Source: Streptomyces sp. cf386 (lineage in GTDB: Bacteria; Actinomycetota; Actinomycetes; Streptomycetales; Streptomycetaceae). Taken from it: a stretch of 64,000 bases of DNA. The position numbers were made by a program, and so were the translations under genes. Below the pieces are notes generated by a model. That model was given only the letters and a program-made list of their open reading frames with translations. It was not told where the DNA came from and searched no databases. The stretch lies in NCBI RefSeq assembly GCF_900103585.1, contig NZ_FNHV01000003.1, forward strand, positions 186,001-250,000, written 5' to 3'. Position 1 is the stretch's first letter; each line of letters begins with the position of its first letter. Below are positions 1 to 9,742 of the stretch, in pieces.

Positions 1-107
1 ACTGCGGATTCCGGGAGCACGCGGCCTTCACCCGTGCCTTCAACGCCGCGTACGGCATGCCGCCACGGGACTGGCGCCGCCAGGCCCTCCGGGCGCCTCG
101 TGGCTGA
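1..107 (+). CDS. AraC-family regulator, C-terminal end only (partial)
   Basis: The window opens inside this gene. The frame starting at base 3 reads GFREHAAFTRAFNAAYGMPP and ends at TGA 105-107. The pattern GF.....F.RAF...YG.PP..WR is the second helix-turn-helix of an AraC/XylS DNA-binding domain. The next gene downstream is also AraC-type and ends in a very similar motif, so two AraC regulators stand in tandem. The function of the missing part cannot be read. Confidence 0.75.
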   Translation, partial: CGFREHAAFTRAFNAAYGMPPRDWRRQALRAPRG

Positions 108-120
108 GGGCCGGGACACC

Positions 121-1017
121 GTGGGAGGACTCATCCGGGGATACGGCCGACCCGCCGTCTCCATCCGGCAACACGTCCGGCTCGTCGAGCTCGGGGCGGC
201 ATCGGTGTGGTCGGTGACCTGCCCTCCGCTGTATTCCCGGGCCCTCGCGCCGGTCCGGCGGACGGCCACCCGCCAGTTCCACCTGGTCCTGCTCCTGGAG
301 GGCGAGGCGGCGATCGTCCACGACGGGCGCGAAACGCCCCTGCGTGCGGGCGACTTCCACTTCGACGACCACTTACGACCGCTGCAGCTGCGCTCCGGCC
401 CGATCCGGGCCGTCGGCATCGGGATCCCCGAGGCGCTGCTCCCCCTGCCCCCGGAGGAGGCGGACCGGATGCCGGGCCGCCTGATCACGGGCCGTACGGG
501 TGCGGGCGCCCTCCTGGCCCGGCTGCTCACCCAGCTGACGGAGGACACCGGCACCTTCCAGCCCGCGGACGGACCGCGCCTGGGAACGGTCCTGGGCAAC
601 ATGGTGGCGGCACTGCTGGCCCACTCCCCCGACGACGGTGACTGCGCCCCGCCGGAGACCCCGAGCCGGACGTTGCCCCCACGCATCAGGGGGTTCATCC
701 AACGCCGCCTGTCCGACCCGGAGTTGACCCCGCGCGCCGTCGCCGCCGCGCACGGCATCTCGCTCAGCTATCTGCACCGCCTCTTCGAGGAGGAGAGCGA
801 GACCGTCGCCGCGTACATCCGCCGCCGACGCCTGGAACGCGCCCGCTTCGACCTCGCCGACCCGGCCCAGGCGGCCACACCGGTCCACGCCATCGCCGCA
901 CGCTGGGGCTTCGCCCGGGCCACCGACTTCACCCGGGCCTTCCGGGCGGCGTACGGCATCCCGCCGACGGACTTCCGGCGGCACGCCGGCGTCCTCGGTG
1001 GACGGAATGCCACATGA
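121..1017 (+). CDS. AraC-family transcriptional regulator
   Basis: About 298 residues. The N-terminal half looks like the AraC_binding_2 type cupin region (GEAAIVHDGRETPLRAGDFHF). The C-terminal 100 residues hold the two-helix-turn-helix AraC/XylS domain, with a first helix around AAAHGISLSYLHRLFEEE and the signature WGFARATDFTRAFRAAYG near the end. I chose GTG 121 because GAGGG lies 11 bases upstream and because it follows the upstream AraC stop by 13 bases. The open frame continues upstream to base 34, but that part reads through the previous gene. The next gene is a secreted lectin; nothing shows that it is the target. Confidence 0.8.
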   Translation: MGGLIRGYGRPAVSIRQHVRLVELGAASVWSVTCPPLYSRALAPVRRTATRQFHLVLLLEGEAAIVHDGRETPLRAGDFHFDDHLRPLQLRSGPIRAVGIGIPEALLPLPPEEADRMPGRLITGRTGAGALLARLLTQLTEDTGTFQPADGPRLGTVLGNMVAALLAHSPDDGDCAPPETPSRTLPPRIRGFIQRRLSDPELTPRAVAAAHGISLSYLHRLFEEESETVAAYIRRRRLERARFDLADPAQAATPVHAIAARWGFARATDFTRAFRAAYGIPPTDFRRHAGVLGGRNAT

Positions 1018-1104
1018 GTGTGCTCTGAGCGCCAACGTCTCAACTGCCGCAGCCAGCAATGCTGTTGCTCGGTTCACTTCCCGCTCTTGAGAGAGAGGTT
1101 CGTG

Positions 1105-1590
1105 ATGAAGAAGCTGCGACTTGCCACCGTCACCGCACTCAGCACGCTGGCTGTGGGAGCCGGCATGATCTTCCCGTCATCCGCACAGGCCGCCACCTAC
1201 TGGACGTTCAAGAACGAGCGGTTCGGCACGTGCCTGACCGCCGGGGACAGCGGAACGGCGTACGCCACCCTCTGCCAGGGCTGGAACCGGCAGCAGTGGG
1301 ACTGGGTCGGCGACGGGCCGGGCAACTTCATGCAGCTCAAGAACCGTGAGACCGGCAAGTGCCTGGTGACCGACAACAAGTCGGACGTCAACGCCGTCTG
1401 GCTGGGCACATGCAACGCCGTCAATGGCCAGTGGTGGTACTACGCCGCCGACACGCAGGGCATTTTCAACAACCTCGGCGGGCCCAACGACGGCCACCTC
1501 AGAACGAGCAACAACCCGGACGCGGTCTACGCCACCGACGCCGGCCAGGAGCCGGCCTCCTACTACACCTGGACCGGCACTCACAACTGA
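1105..1590 (+). CDS. Secreted single-domain ricin-type beta-trefoil lectin protein
   Basis: 161 residues. The N-terminus is a classical Sec signal peptide (MKKLRL, a hydrophobic run to residue 22, likely cleaved after SAQA). The mature part resembles a ricin B-type trefoil (RICIN). It has repeated C-L and Q.W elements such as GTCLTAGDSG, RQQWDW, GKCLVTDNK and NGQWWYY, and two to three pairs of Cys. No catalytic domain is attached, so it probably binds carbohydrate outside the cell. ATG 1105 is preceded by GAGAGAGG. The longer frame from 1018 has no such site. It converges on the TetR gene with only 7 bases between stops. Confidence 0.72.
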   Translation: MKKLRLATVTALSTLAVGAGMIFPSSAQAATYWTFKNERFGTCLTAGDSGTAYATLCQGWNRQQWDWVGDGPGNFMQLKNRETGKCLVTDNKSDVNAVWLGTCNAVNGQWWYYAADTQGIFNNLGGPNDGHLRTSNNPDAVYATDAGQEPASYYTWTGTHN

Positions 1591-1597
1591 ACACCGC

Positions 1598-2248
1598 TCA
1601 ACTGACCCCGCACCGCGCCTCGATCCCCGCGATCACGAGGGCAAGCCCCTCTTCGAAGTGCCGGTCGTAGTCAGCGAAGATCTCCGCGCCCGCCTGAGCC
1701 GACAAGGGAAAGTCGGCCATCAGGCGGGCGCGTTCGGCTACGTCGTACCCTTCCCGGCGCTCGCCCGCCATGGGCTCGACGCCCTGCTCCTCGGTGACGA
1801 AGCCGAGGGTGTAGAAGTACGTCGTCGAGGTCGCGCGGACCGCGTCGGCGAGGGCGAAGCCGGCGGCCGTGAAGAGGCGCAGGTTGGCCTCCATCTGCTC
1901 GGCGTGCTCGATGCCGGTGAAGCGTGAGCCGCTGAAGACCTTCGCGCCGTCGCGGTAGCCGAGCAGCGCCGCGCGCAGCCCGCGGTTGGACTTGAGCAGC
2001 CGCTCCTGCCAGGTGTCGGCGGGGTCGAGGGGCGTCCCCGCGACCATCCGGCGGTACATCTCGGTCGCCATTTCGTCGAGCAGCGCCTGTTTGTCCTTGA
2101 AGTGCCAATACAGGGCCGGCGCCTTGACGTCCAGCTCCTTGGCGATGGCGCGCAGCGTCAGGCCGTCCAGACCGACCTCGTTCAGCAGCTTGAGGGCGGT
2201 GTCGGCGACGCGATTGCGGTCGAGGGGCGCTCGGCGTTCCGTGTTCAC
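1598..2248 (-). CDS. TetR-family repressor, probable regulator of the divergent monooxygenase
   Basis: 216 residues from a GTG start. The N-terminal helix-turn-helix is clear (VADTALKLLNEVGLDGLTLRAIAKELDVKAPALYWHFKDKQALLDEM, given here by residues about 12-58), and its ALYWHF stretch resembles that of TetR-class tetracycline repressors. The C-terminal part looks like the TetR_C ligand pocket. It is divergent from a flavoprotein monooxygenase across 73 bases that contain two copies of the palindrome CTTAAC-NNN-GTTAAG, so autoregulation and repression of the monooxygenase are likely. No strong ribosome site precedes the GTG. Confidence 0.88.
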   Translation of the reverse strand: MNTERRAPLDRNRVADTALKLLNEVGLDGLTLRAIAKELDVKAPALYWHFKDKQALLDEMATEMYRRMVAGTPLDPADTWQERLLKSNRGLRAALLGYRDGAKVFSGSRFTGIEHAEQMEANLRLFTAAGFALADAVRATSTTYFYTLGFVTEEQGVEPMAGERREGYDVAERARLMADFPLSAQAGAEIFADYDRHFEEGLALVIAGIEARCGVS

Positions 2249-2257
2249 ACTTGACAG

Positions 2258-2272
2258 CTTAACGGCGTTAAG
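2258..2272. promoter_or_regulatory. Operator 1, CTTAACGGCGTTAAG palindrome
   Basis: Perfect 6+3+6 inverted repeat located 9 bases upstream of the TetR GTG, in the divergent intergenic region. An almost identical copy lies 37 bases (centre to centre) away. The AT-rich arms stand out in this GC-rich DNA. Probably bound by the TetR-family protein encoded next to it. Confidence 0.75.
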
Positions 2273-2294
2273 GGCACGCTCATAGCCATCGGCA

Positions 2295-2309
2295 CTTAAC
2301 AGCGTTAAG
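2295..2309. promoter_or_regulatory. Operator 2, CTTAACAGCGTTAAG palindrome
   Basis: Second copy, differing from the first only in the central spacer (AGC instead of GGC). Its right arm runs into the AAGGAG ribosome site (2307-2312) of the monooxygenase at 2322, so a bound repressor would cover the start of that transcript. Confidence 0.75.
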
Positions 2310-2321
2310 GAGAATCACCCG

Positions 2322-3737
2322 ATGAGTCCCACAAACACCGATATCGACGTCCTGATCGTCGGCGCGGGCCCGACCGGCCTCGCCCTCGGTGTCGACCTGG
2401 CCCGGCGCGGGGTGGACGCGCTGGTCGTGGAGCGGACCGAGGGGCTCTTCCCGGGCTCACGCGGCAAGGGCATCCAGCCGCGCACGATGGAGGTCTTCGA
2501 CGACCTGGGCGTGCTGGACGCGATCCGCGCGGCCGGGGGCGGCTACCCGGTCGGCATGATCTGGCAGGACGGCAAACAGGTCGGCGAGCACCAGATGTTC
2601 GACCCGGCCGAGGCGACGGAGGACTCGCCGTACACCGAGCCGTGGATGGTGCCGCAGTGGCGGACCCAGGAGATCCTGTTCGCGCGGCTGACCGAGCTGG
2701 GCGGCAAGGTCGCCTTCGGCCGGGAGGTCGTGGGGATCACGCAGGACGAGGACGGGGTGACGGTCGGCTTCGCAGCCGGCGAGAGCGTCCGCGCGCGGTA
2801 TGTCGTCGCGGCCGACGGGGGCCGTTCGGCGGTACGGCGAGGTCTCGGCATCGGCATGACCGGGGTGACGGTCGACCCGCACCCGATGCTGGTCGCGGAC
2901 GTACGCCTGACCGGCCTGGACCGCGACCACTGGCACGTCTTCCCGCCGCACGGCGAGACCGACGGCTTCATGGCGATCTGCCCGCTCGCGGGCACGCGGG
3001 ACTTCCAGATCGCCGCCCAGTTCCCGGAGGGCACGGCGGTGGACCTGTCCCTGGACGGCATCCGCAAGGTCGTCGCCGCCCGCTCGCACCTCGATGCCGA
3101 CGCCGTGACCGAGGTCCGCTGGGCCTCGGACTTCCGCCCGCGGGCGGCTCTGGCGGACCGGTTCCGGGACGGGCGGGTGTTCCTCGCCGGGGACGCGGCG
3201 CATGTCCACTCACCGGCCGGGGGCCAGGGCCTCAACACCAGCGTCCAGGACGCCTACAACCTGGGCTGGAAGCTGGGCGCGGTGCTGACGGGCGGTGCAC
3301 CGACGACACTCCTCGACACCTACGAGGAGGAACGGCGCCCGATCGCCGCGGACATGCTCGGCCTGTCGACCAGCGTCCACCGCGGGGAGACCCGACGCGG
3401 CGAGGCGACCCGCCAACTGGGTCTGGGGTACCGGGAGTCGTCACTAACGGAGGAGACGCGTACGGCGCCGGGTCAGGTACGAGCGGGCGACCGCGCACCT
3501 GACGGGACGCTGGGCGAGGTACGGCTGTTCGACGCTTTCCGGGGACCGCACTGGACGCTGGTGGCGGTGGAGGTGGAGGTGCCCGAGGTGCCGGAGACGG
3601 TAGGGGTGGTCCGGGGGCGGGCGCAGGAGTCGTACGGCTCCGGGCTGTTCCTGGTACGACCGGACGGCTACGTGGGGTGGGCCGCGGACCGGGCAACCGG
3701 GCTCATGGGCTACCTGGGCCGGTTCGGGCTTCGCTAG
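2322..3737 (+). CDS. FAD-dependent monooxygenase (PheA/TfdB-like aromatic hydroxylase family)
   Basis: 471 residues. It has the Rossmann FAD motif (VLIVGAGPTGLALGVDLARRG), the DG motif with the conserved AADGGRSAVRR, and the GD motif FLAGDAAHVHSPAGGQGLN that contacts the FAD ribityl/phosphate. Family members hydroxylate phenols or polyketide-like aromatics with NAD(P)H and O2. The C-terminal thioredoxin-like region is short compared with phenol hydroxylases. ATG 2322 follows AAGGAG at 2307-2312. The twin operators suggest induction by a substrate or drug that binds the TetR protein; the substrate is unknown. Confidence 0.87.
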   Translation: MSPTNTDIDVLIVGAGPTGLALGVDLARRGVDALVVERTEGLFPGSRGKGIQPRTMEVFDDLGVLDAIRAAGGGYPVGMIWQDGKQVGEHQMFDPAEATEDSPYTEPWMVPQWRTQEILFARLTELGGKVAFGREVVGITQDEDGVTVGFAAGESVRARYVVAADGGRSAVRRGLGIGMTGVTVDPHPMLVADVRLTGLDRDHWHVFPPHGETDGFMAICPLAGTRDFQIAAQFPEGTAVDLSLDGIRKVVAARSHLDADAVTEVRWASDFRPRAALADRFRDGRVFLAGDAAHVHSPAGGQGLNTSVQDAYNLGWKLGAVLTGGAPTTLLDTYEEERRPIAADMLGLSTSVHRGETRRGEATRQLGLGYRESSLTEETRTAPGQVRAGDRAPDGTLGEVRLFDAFRGPHWTLVAVEVEVPEVPETVGVVRGRAQESYGSGLFLVRPDGYVGWAADRATGLMGYLGRFGLR

Positions 3738-4315
3738 TCGTCGCCGTCGAGGAGGGTGTCGACGGAGAGGTCGAGGGTGACGCCGACGGATTCGGGGACG
3801 GGGACGGTCTGGCCTCGCTTGAAGCGGGCGGGGTCGGGGTATTTGCCGTCGGCGGGGCCTTCGTAGAGGAGGACCTCGTCGTGTTTGCGGTCGGCGATGA
3901 GGTAGACGGGAAGGCCGGCCTGGGCGTAGCACTCGACCTTGGGGCCGAGGTCGTCCGACCAGTTCGAGGACGTCACTTCCACGACCATGCGGAAGACGTT
4001 CGGCGCGTAGTAGTTCTTCGTGACATGGGCGTCGCGGAAGTCCGGGTCGACGACGGAAAAGTCAGGGATCGCGAAGTCCTCCGGCGATGTAGGCAGCCAG
4101 AGCCCGACGCCCTGGACCCACTCGTATCCCGCCTCCACGAGCCCCGCCCGATCGAATGCCCTGCCCAGTTTCGTCAGCGCCAGCGCGTGCGAACCATCCG
4201 GCGGCGGTGTCACCGTGAGCCTCCCCTGGAGAATCTCCACGCGGTGGCCAGGCAGTGCACGGGCAAGCTGGTCGGCAGCCTCGCCCAGGGTCAGCTCCTG
4301 CTGCAGTACGGCCAT
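3734..4315 (-). CDS. Uma2-family (DUF820) putative endonuclease
   Basis: 193 residues from ATG 4315, which has AAGGAGG upstream on the minus strand. The pattern PPPDGSHALAL, then GLWLP...FAIPDFSVVDPD, then MVVEVTSSN and a K/D pair near YAQAGLPVYLIADR is the Uma2/DUF820 restriction-endonuclease-like fold. The Asp, Glu and Lys match a PD-(D/E)XK core. The biological role of the family is unclear. Its stop shares the bases CTAG with the stop of the monooxygenase on the other strand. A second family member lies at 24983-25612. Confidence 0.82.
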   Translation of the reverse strand: MAVLQQELTLGEAADQLARALPGHRVEILQGRLTVTPPPDGSHALALTKLGRAFDRAGLVEAGYEWVQGVGLWLPTSPEDFAIPDFSVVDPDFRDAHVTKNYYAPNVFRMVVEVTSSNWSDDLGPKVECYAQAGLPVYLIADRKHDEVLLYEGPADGKYPDPARFKRGQTVPVPESVGVTLDLSVDTLLDGDD

Positions 4316-4408
4316 GGCGTCCTCCTTGTCGGGGCCCACTCTGCAATGAGCGTAACCGGCGACGAGAGGACTCATCCGATGATCACCCATAGGGAGTAAC
4401 TTCCCAGC

Positions 4409-5989
<1,581 letters not shown>

Positions 5990-6142
5990 GGTGGGTGCCT
6001 CCGCGTTGGTGTGCTTGCTGCCCGCCTGATGTGCCCTCGTCTCCAACCATGCCCCGTGGTTCGCAACCGGTCACGCGCGGGGAACATCTCAGGTGATGTC
6101 CGGCCGGTCGAGGGTGACCGCGGTGAGACGACGGGGGTCGGG

Positions 6143-6973
6143 ATGCGTACCAAGGGCATGCGGAGATCATCTGCGGTACTCGCCTCGGGCGCCGTGCTCG
6201 CGGTGCTGTGCGGCTGTACGGTGCAGGCCTCCGGCGAGGAGCACCGCTCGCCGATCCGCGTCGAGCTGCCGAGCGGCACGCCGTCCCCGAAGAGCGCCCC
6301 GCCCGACGACAAGCCGAGCGCCGAGCCCACGCCTCCGCCACCCGCCGTGCTGTGGCAGCGGGGCGACGAGGGCCGCGACATCCGCGAGCTGCAGGCCCGC
6401 CTGCGGCAGATCGCCTGGCTCTTCGACGGGCCGACCGGGACGTACGACGACCTGACCGAGCAGGCGGTCCGGGGCTTCCAGGGCAAGCGGGGGCTGCCGA
6501 AGACCGGGAAGACCGACGAGGTCACCTGGCAGCGGCTGCTGAAGATGACGCGCGAGCCCGGCAAGTGGGACCTGTACCTGATGGGCGGGCAGCCGGCCGA
6601 TGCGCCGGACGCGCGGTGCCTGACCGGTCGGGTGCTGTGCATCAGCAAGGAGAGCCGGACGCTGCGCTGGATGATCGACGGGCGGTCGGTCCTGACGGTG
6701 CCGGTGCGGTTCGGATCGGAGTACACACCGACGCGGGAAGGTGTGTTCAGCGTCTACTGGAAGTCACGGCACCATGTGTCGACGCTCTATGACTCGCCGA
6801 TGCCGTACGCGATGTTCTTCAGCGGCGGCCAGGCGGTGCACTACTCGTCCGACTTCGCGGCCACGGGTTACGCCGGGGCCTCGCACGGCTGCGTCAACGT
6901 GGCGGACGAGCGGGCCATCGCGGAGATGTTCGCCCAGGTGAGGACCGGCGACAAGGTCGTCGTCCACTGGTGA
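6143..6973 (+). CDS. L,D-transpeptidase lipoprotein with peptidoglycan-binding domain
   Basis: 276 residues. A lipoprotein signal peptide ends in the lipobox LCGC. A Pro-rich linker follows, then a PG_binding_1 domain (GRDIRELQARLRQ... about residues 70-130), then a YkuD catalytic domain with His in AVHYSSDFAATG and the SHGCVNV active-site Cys motif. It would form 3-3 crosslinks in peptidoglycan outside the membrane. The start could be ATG 6143 or ATG 6158. It is divergent from the mutase gene. A strong hairpin follows the stop. Confidence 0.87.
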   Translation: MRTKGMRRSSAVLASGAVLAVLCGCTVQASGEEHRSPIRVELPSGTPSPKSAPPDDKPSAEPTPPPPAVLWQRGDEGRDIRELQARLRQIAWLFDGPTGTYDDLTEQAVRGFQGKRGLPKTGKTDEVTWQRLLKMTREPGKWDLYLMGGQPADAPDARCLTGRVLCISKESRTLRWMIDGRSVLTVPVRFGSEYTPTREGVFSVYWKSRHHVSTLYDSPMPYAMFFSGGQAVHYSSDFAATGYAGASHGCVNVADERAIAEMFAQVRTGDKVVVHW

Positions 6974-7010
6974 GGGCAGGCCCTTGGGCGCAGGGCGCGG
7001 AGGGAAGTGG

Positions 7011-7049
7011 GGCGCGGGCGGGACCGGGGGAACGTGTCCCGCCCGCGCC
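7011..7049 (+). terminator. Strong hairpin after the L,D-transpeptidase
   Basis: Perfect 14-base-pair stem: GGCGCGGGCGGGAC at 7011-7024 pairs with GTCCCGCCCGCGCC at 7036-7049 around an 11-base loop. There is no T-run, as is common for Streptomyces terminators. It starts 38 bases after the stop codon. Confidence 0.7.
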
Positions 7050-7262
7050 GATGCACGAGCCGCAGGTACGGGGGGAACCCCGGCTCTGTGCGACGGCCGA
7101 TGACCAGTCGGCTCACTCAGTTCAGCGCCACGACGGCTGAAAACGTCACTCGTAGCGCCAACTTTTTCGCCGCGATTTTCTCCGGGGAGCAAAACCGCAG
7201 GTCAGAGGCAGGTCAGAGACGTGTTCACGGCGTGTGACAGGAGTGGTGGACGTTGGCTCCGG

Positions 7263-7394
7263 TCAGCGGGCGGTGACGATCGCGCAGGAGCCGAGCGCAG
7301 CGGCGCCTGCCGCAAGCAGGACTACGACGAGGCGGGCCGTCCAGTTGTCCTTCTCGATGGCGACTCGGATCGTGCGCCAGAATTCCCGTCCCAT
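7263..7394 (-). CDS. 43-residue single-span membrane protein
   Basis: A small frame, MGREFWRTIRVAIEKDNWT followed by a hydrophobic segment (ARLVVVLLAAGAAALGSCAIV) and TAR. ATG 7394 has a good GGGAGG site on the minus strand. The pattern of a charged N-terminus and one transmembrane helix with an embedded Cys looks real and has coding-like third positions. It sits downstream of the sigma/anti-sigma pair in the same direction, with 104 bases between. The function is unknown. Confidence 0.6.
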   Translation of the reverse strand: MGREFWRTIRVAIEKDNWTARLVVVLLAAGAAALGSCAIVTAR

Positions 7395-7498
7395 GAGGCC
7401 TCCCTGATCCCGCGCGGGTTTGGACGCCCAGGACCAGTCGGCTCATCGATGACAGCGCTCAGACAGCGAAAAGAGTCACACCCGAGCCGCAGGTCCGC

Positions 7499-8566
7499 TC
7501 AGAGCGCCCTGAACGACGGACTCGGCACCAGGGGCGTGGGCAGCTGGACGCGGTCCGGCAGGAGGTCGGCCACGAGGGACGGGGCTTCTGTGGGGCCGTT
7601 CGTGCGGTGGCCGTTGTCGCGGCTCCTGTCGCGCGAACGGTCCTTGTCGCCCTTGCCCTTGTCTCTGCCCTTGCCGCCGTCCTGGCCGTCGTCGTCGCCT
7701 CGGCCCTTGCCGTCGTCCTCGTCGCGGCCGTCGTCGCCCTCGCGCTCGTCCCCCTGGGCACGGGTGCTCTCGCCGGCGCCGGTCAGCACGGTCTTGCAGT
7801 ACGTCCACAGGCGTTTGGAACTGCCCGCCGCGCCCTCCAGGGCACGTCGGCGGTCGCGGGGCAGCTCCCTGCCGTCGCGCAGGTCGCGGCAGGCCTTGAC
7901 GACCGTCCGCCAGCCGCCCGCCGGCTTGTCCCGGTCCGCGTCGGCGGTCTCGCGGTCCGCGGCGGGGCCACCGGGTGCGGAGCCCCGCGTGGCGCCGGGG
8001 GCGGTGGGGGCGTTCGAGGTGCCGTCGGGTGTGGGATCGTCCTGCGCGCCGATCTCCGGCGAGGGCGAGACGAGGGGACGCTCCGGCGGCGCCGCCTCCG
8101 AGACCGTGGCGGCGGGGCGGCCCGGCTCGTCTCCGCCGAACGGCGTCCGCAGCACTCCGGTTCCGGCCGCGACCGCGACTCCGCCGACCATGCCAACGGC
8201 CAGCGCGGCGGCGAGGCCGAGCCGCAGGGGACGGCCCCAGCGGGGGCGCCGGGCGGCGTGGCCGGGGGCACCGATCCGGATCAGCCCGGCGTCGGTGACC
8301 TGGGCGGCAGCGGAACCGGAGCCTTCGCCGACGGTCGCACGGGCGTCGTCCCGGTTCGCGCGCGCCGCGCGGAAGGCCGCCAACGCGGCGTCCTCTCCGG
8401 GGAGTTCCGCGCTGCTCAGCGGGGGTTCGGCGGTCAGCGCCTCAAGCGTCTTGGCGAGCTGTTCGGCCTGGTCTCGATGGGCCGCGTCGACAGCTTCGAG
8501 TGACTCTCCGCGCAGCAATCGCTCCGCCGTTTCGCGGTCCAGCCACCTGTACTGCTCGTCGGCCAT
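7499..8566 (-). CDS. Putative anti-sigma factor (one transmembrane segment), partner of the ECF sigma at 8566-9228
   Basis: 355 residues. The cytoplasmic N-terminal part (about 1-110) precedes one transmembrane helix (LGLAAALAVGMVGGVAVAAG). The outer region is Pro/Ala-rich, followed by a short Cys domain (KACRDLRDGRELP...LWTYCKTVL) and a highly charged Asp/Gly/Lys/Arg tail. The start codon overlaps the sigma stop (TGATG at 8564-8568), which points to coupled translation. No zinc-finger HXXXCXXC is visible. The gene 10509-11261 has the same architecture. The anti-sigma call rests on position and topology, not on a recognised domain. Confidence 0.68.
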   Translation of the reverse strand: MADEQYRWLDRETAERLLRGESLEAVDAAHRDQAEQLAKTLEALTAEPPLSSAELPGEDAALAAFRAARANRDDARATVGEGSGSAAAQVTDAGLIRIGAPGHAARRPRWGRPLRLGLAAALAVGMVGGVAVAAGTGVLRTPFGGDEPGRPAATVSEAAPPERPLVSPSPEIGAQDDPTPDGTSNAPTAPGATRGSAPGGPAADRETADADRDKPAGGWRTVVKACRDLRDGRELPRDRRRALEGAAGSSKRLWTYCKTVLTGAGESTRAQGDEREGDDGRDEDDGKGRGDDDGQDGGKGRDKGKGDKDRSRDRSRDNGHRTNGPTEAPSLVADLLPDRVQLPTPLVPSPSFRAL

Positions 8567-9228
8567 CACACATCCTTCTGCGTCCGCGAACGCATATGCG
8601 TCACACTCGCAGACGTCACCGCACGGTCGCGGGGGTCTCGCTGGGGAGGCAGGGCGTCGAGCACCCCGGCCGATTCCGGATCGTCGCCGAGCAGCTCGGC
8701 CAGCCGCTTCAGACCCCGGTGCGCGGCGGTCCGTACGGCGCCCGGCCGCTTGCCGAGCGTCTCCGCTGCCGTCTTGGCGTCGAGCCCCACCACCACGCGC
8801 AGGACGACCGCTTCGGCCTGGTCCTGCGGCAGCCGTGCGATGAGGGAGAGGGTGCCGTCGGTGGCCAGGGCCTCCATGGCCTCGCCGGCGGTGTCGGACT
8901 CGGCGGCCTTCCCGGTCAGCTCCGTCTCGTCGCCGCCGATCGCGGGGCGGCGGCCGCGCATGCGTATGTGGTCCAGCGCACGGTTGCGGGCTATCCGGGC
9001 GGCCCAGCCACGGAAGCGGTCCGCGTCCCCGCTGAACCGCTCCAGGTCACGCGCTATCTGCAGCCACGCCTCCGACGCGACGTCCTCGGCGTCGGGATCG
9101 CCGACCAGCGTCCGTACGTACCCGAGCAGCCGCGGGTGCACGGAGCGGTACACAGTCCGGAACGCGGTCTCGTCCCCGTCCTGTGCCGCAAGCACCGCGG
9201 CGGTCAGCTCCGCGTCGTCCCCCAGCAC
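8566..9228 (-). CDS. ECF-type RNA polymerase sigma factor
   Basis: 220 residues from a GTG start with AAGGGG upstream. Region 2 is clear (FRTVYRSVHPRLLGYVRTLVG, DAEDVASEAWLQIARDL, FRGWAARIARNRALDHIR). Region 4 is LIARLPQDQAEAVVLRVVVGL through LGKRPGAVRTAAHRGLKRLAE. The C-terminal tail of about 40 residues is extra. The gene overlaps the anti-sigma-like gene by one base. It is paralogous to the sigma at 11491-12108, sharing LGKRPGAVRTAAHRGLKRLA exactly. No clear autoregulatory promoter was found upstream. Confidence 0.9.
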   Translation of the reverse strand: MLGDDAELTAAVLAAQDGDETAFRTVYRSVHPRLLGYVRTLVGDPDAEDVASEAWLQIARDLERFSGDADRFRGWAARIARNRALDHIRMRGRRPAIGGDETELTGKAAESDTAGEAMEALATDGTLSLIARLPQDQAEAVVLRVVVGLDAKTAAETLGKRPGAVRTAAHRGLKRLAELLGDDPESAGVLDALPPQRDPRDRAVTSASVTHMRSRTQKDV

Positions 9229-9742
9229 TGGATGCCCCTTTTGCGCCTACACCGGCGCCGCTCTCGCGGACCCGGTTCTCGCCGTTGTGGTTGCTCAATG
9301 GATGGTTGCGGTTCCAGGACCGCTGGTCATGCGGTGGTCTCGTCTCCTCCGCCGTCGGCGCGAAAGGCACGTTACGGCCTGAAACCGCTGCTCGTCCATG
9401 TCCGTACAACATGCAACTACCTGGGAATCCGCGAAGTGGCCTCCCGGGTGTGACAGAAAACGCAGTCATGACGCTGTAGAAAGTACGGGCCGCCGCGCGG
9501 CCCGTGCCGCGCGACGGCCGGGGCCTCTCCTGTGGGGGGTGGCGGCCCCGGCCGTCTCCGCGGTCCACCTCTCCGACCGGCCACGATGCGCGGCACCGCC
9601 ATTCGAGAACGCCGCGGACCCGCGCGCGTTCGGCGCGATGGGGATTGAGCGGGTGTACCAGAGGTCGGCAGGCCTTGCGGAACGCCTCCAGCGCCTGGTC
9701 AAGATCATGCATGTCGGGTGAACAAACACCTCTCCGCGCCCC
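9229..9742. other. 514-base gene-free region
   Basis: No frame here has convincing coding character on either strand. It contains the upstream region of the ECF sigma gene (minus strand) and a 9-base-pair hairpin at 9485-9505. The stretch 9380-9475 is less GC-rich than its surroundings and is the likely promoter zone, but I cannot pick a reliable -35/-10 pair. Confidence 0.5.
9485..9505 (-). terminator. Short hairpin, possible terminator
   Basis: ACGGGCCGC (9485-9493), a loop of CGC, then GCGGCCCGT (9497-9505): a 9-base-pair perfect stem. It lies 238 bases beyond the TetR stop at 9743 on the minus strand, so its assignment to that transcript is weak. Confidence 0.35.

Noticed and set aside
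5990..6142. Cobalamin or c-di-AMP riboswitch between mutase and L,D-transpeptidase
   Set aside because: I looked for the B12-box and for ydaO-type blocks on both strands and found none.
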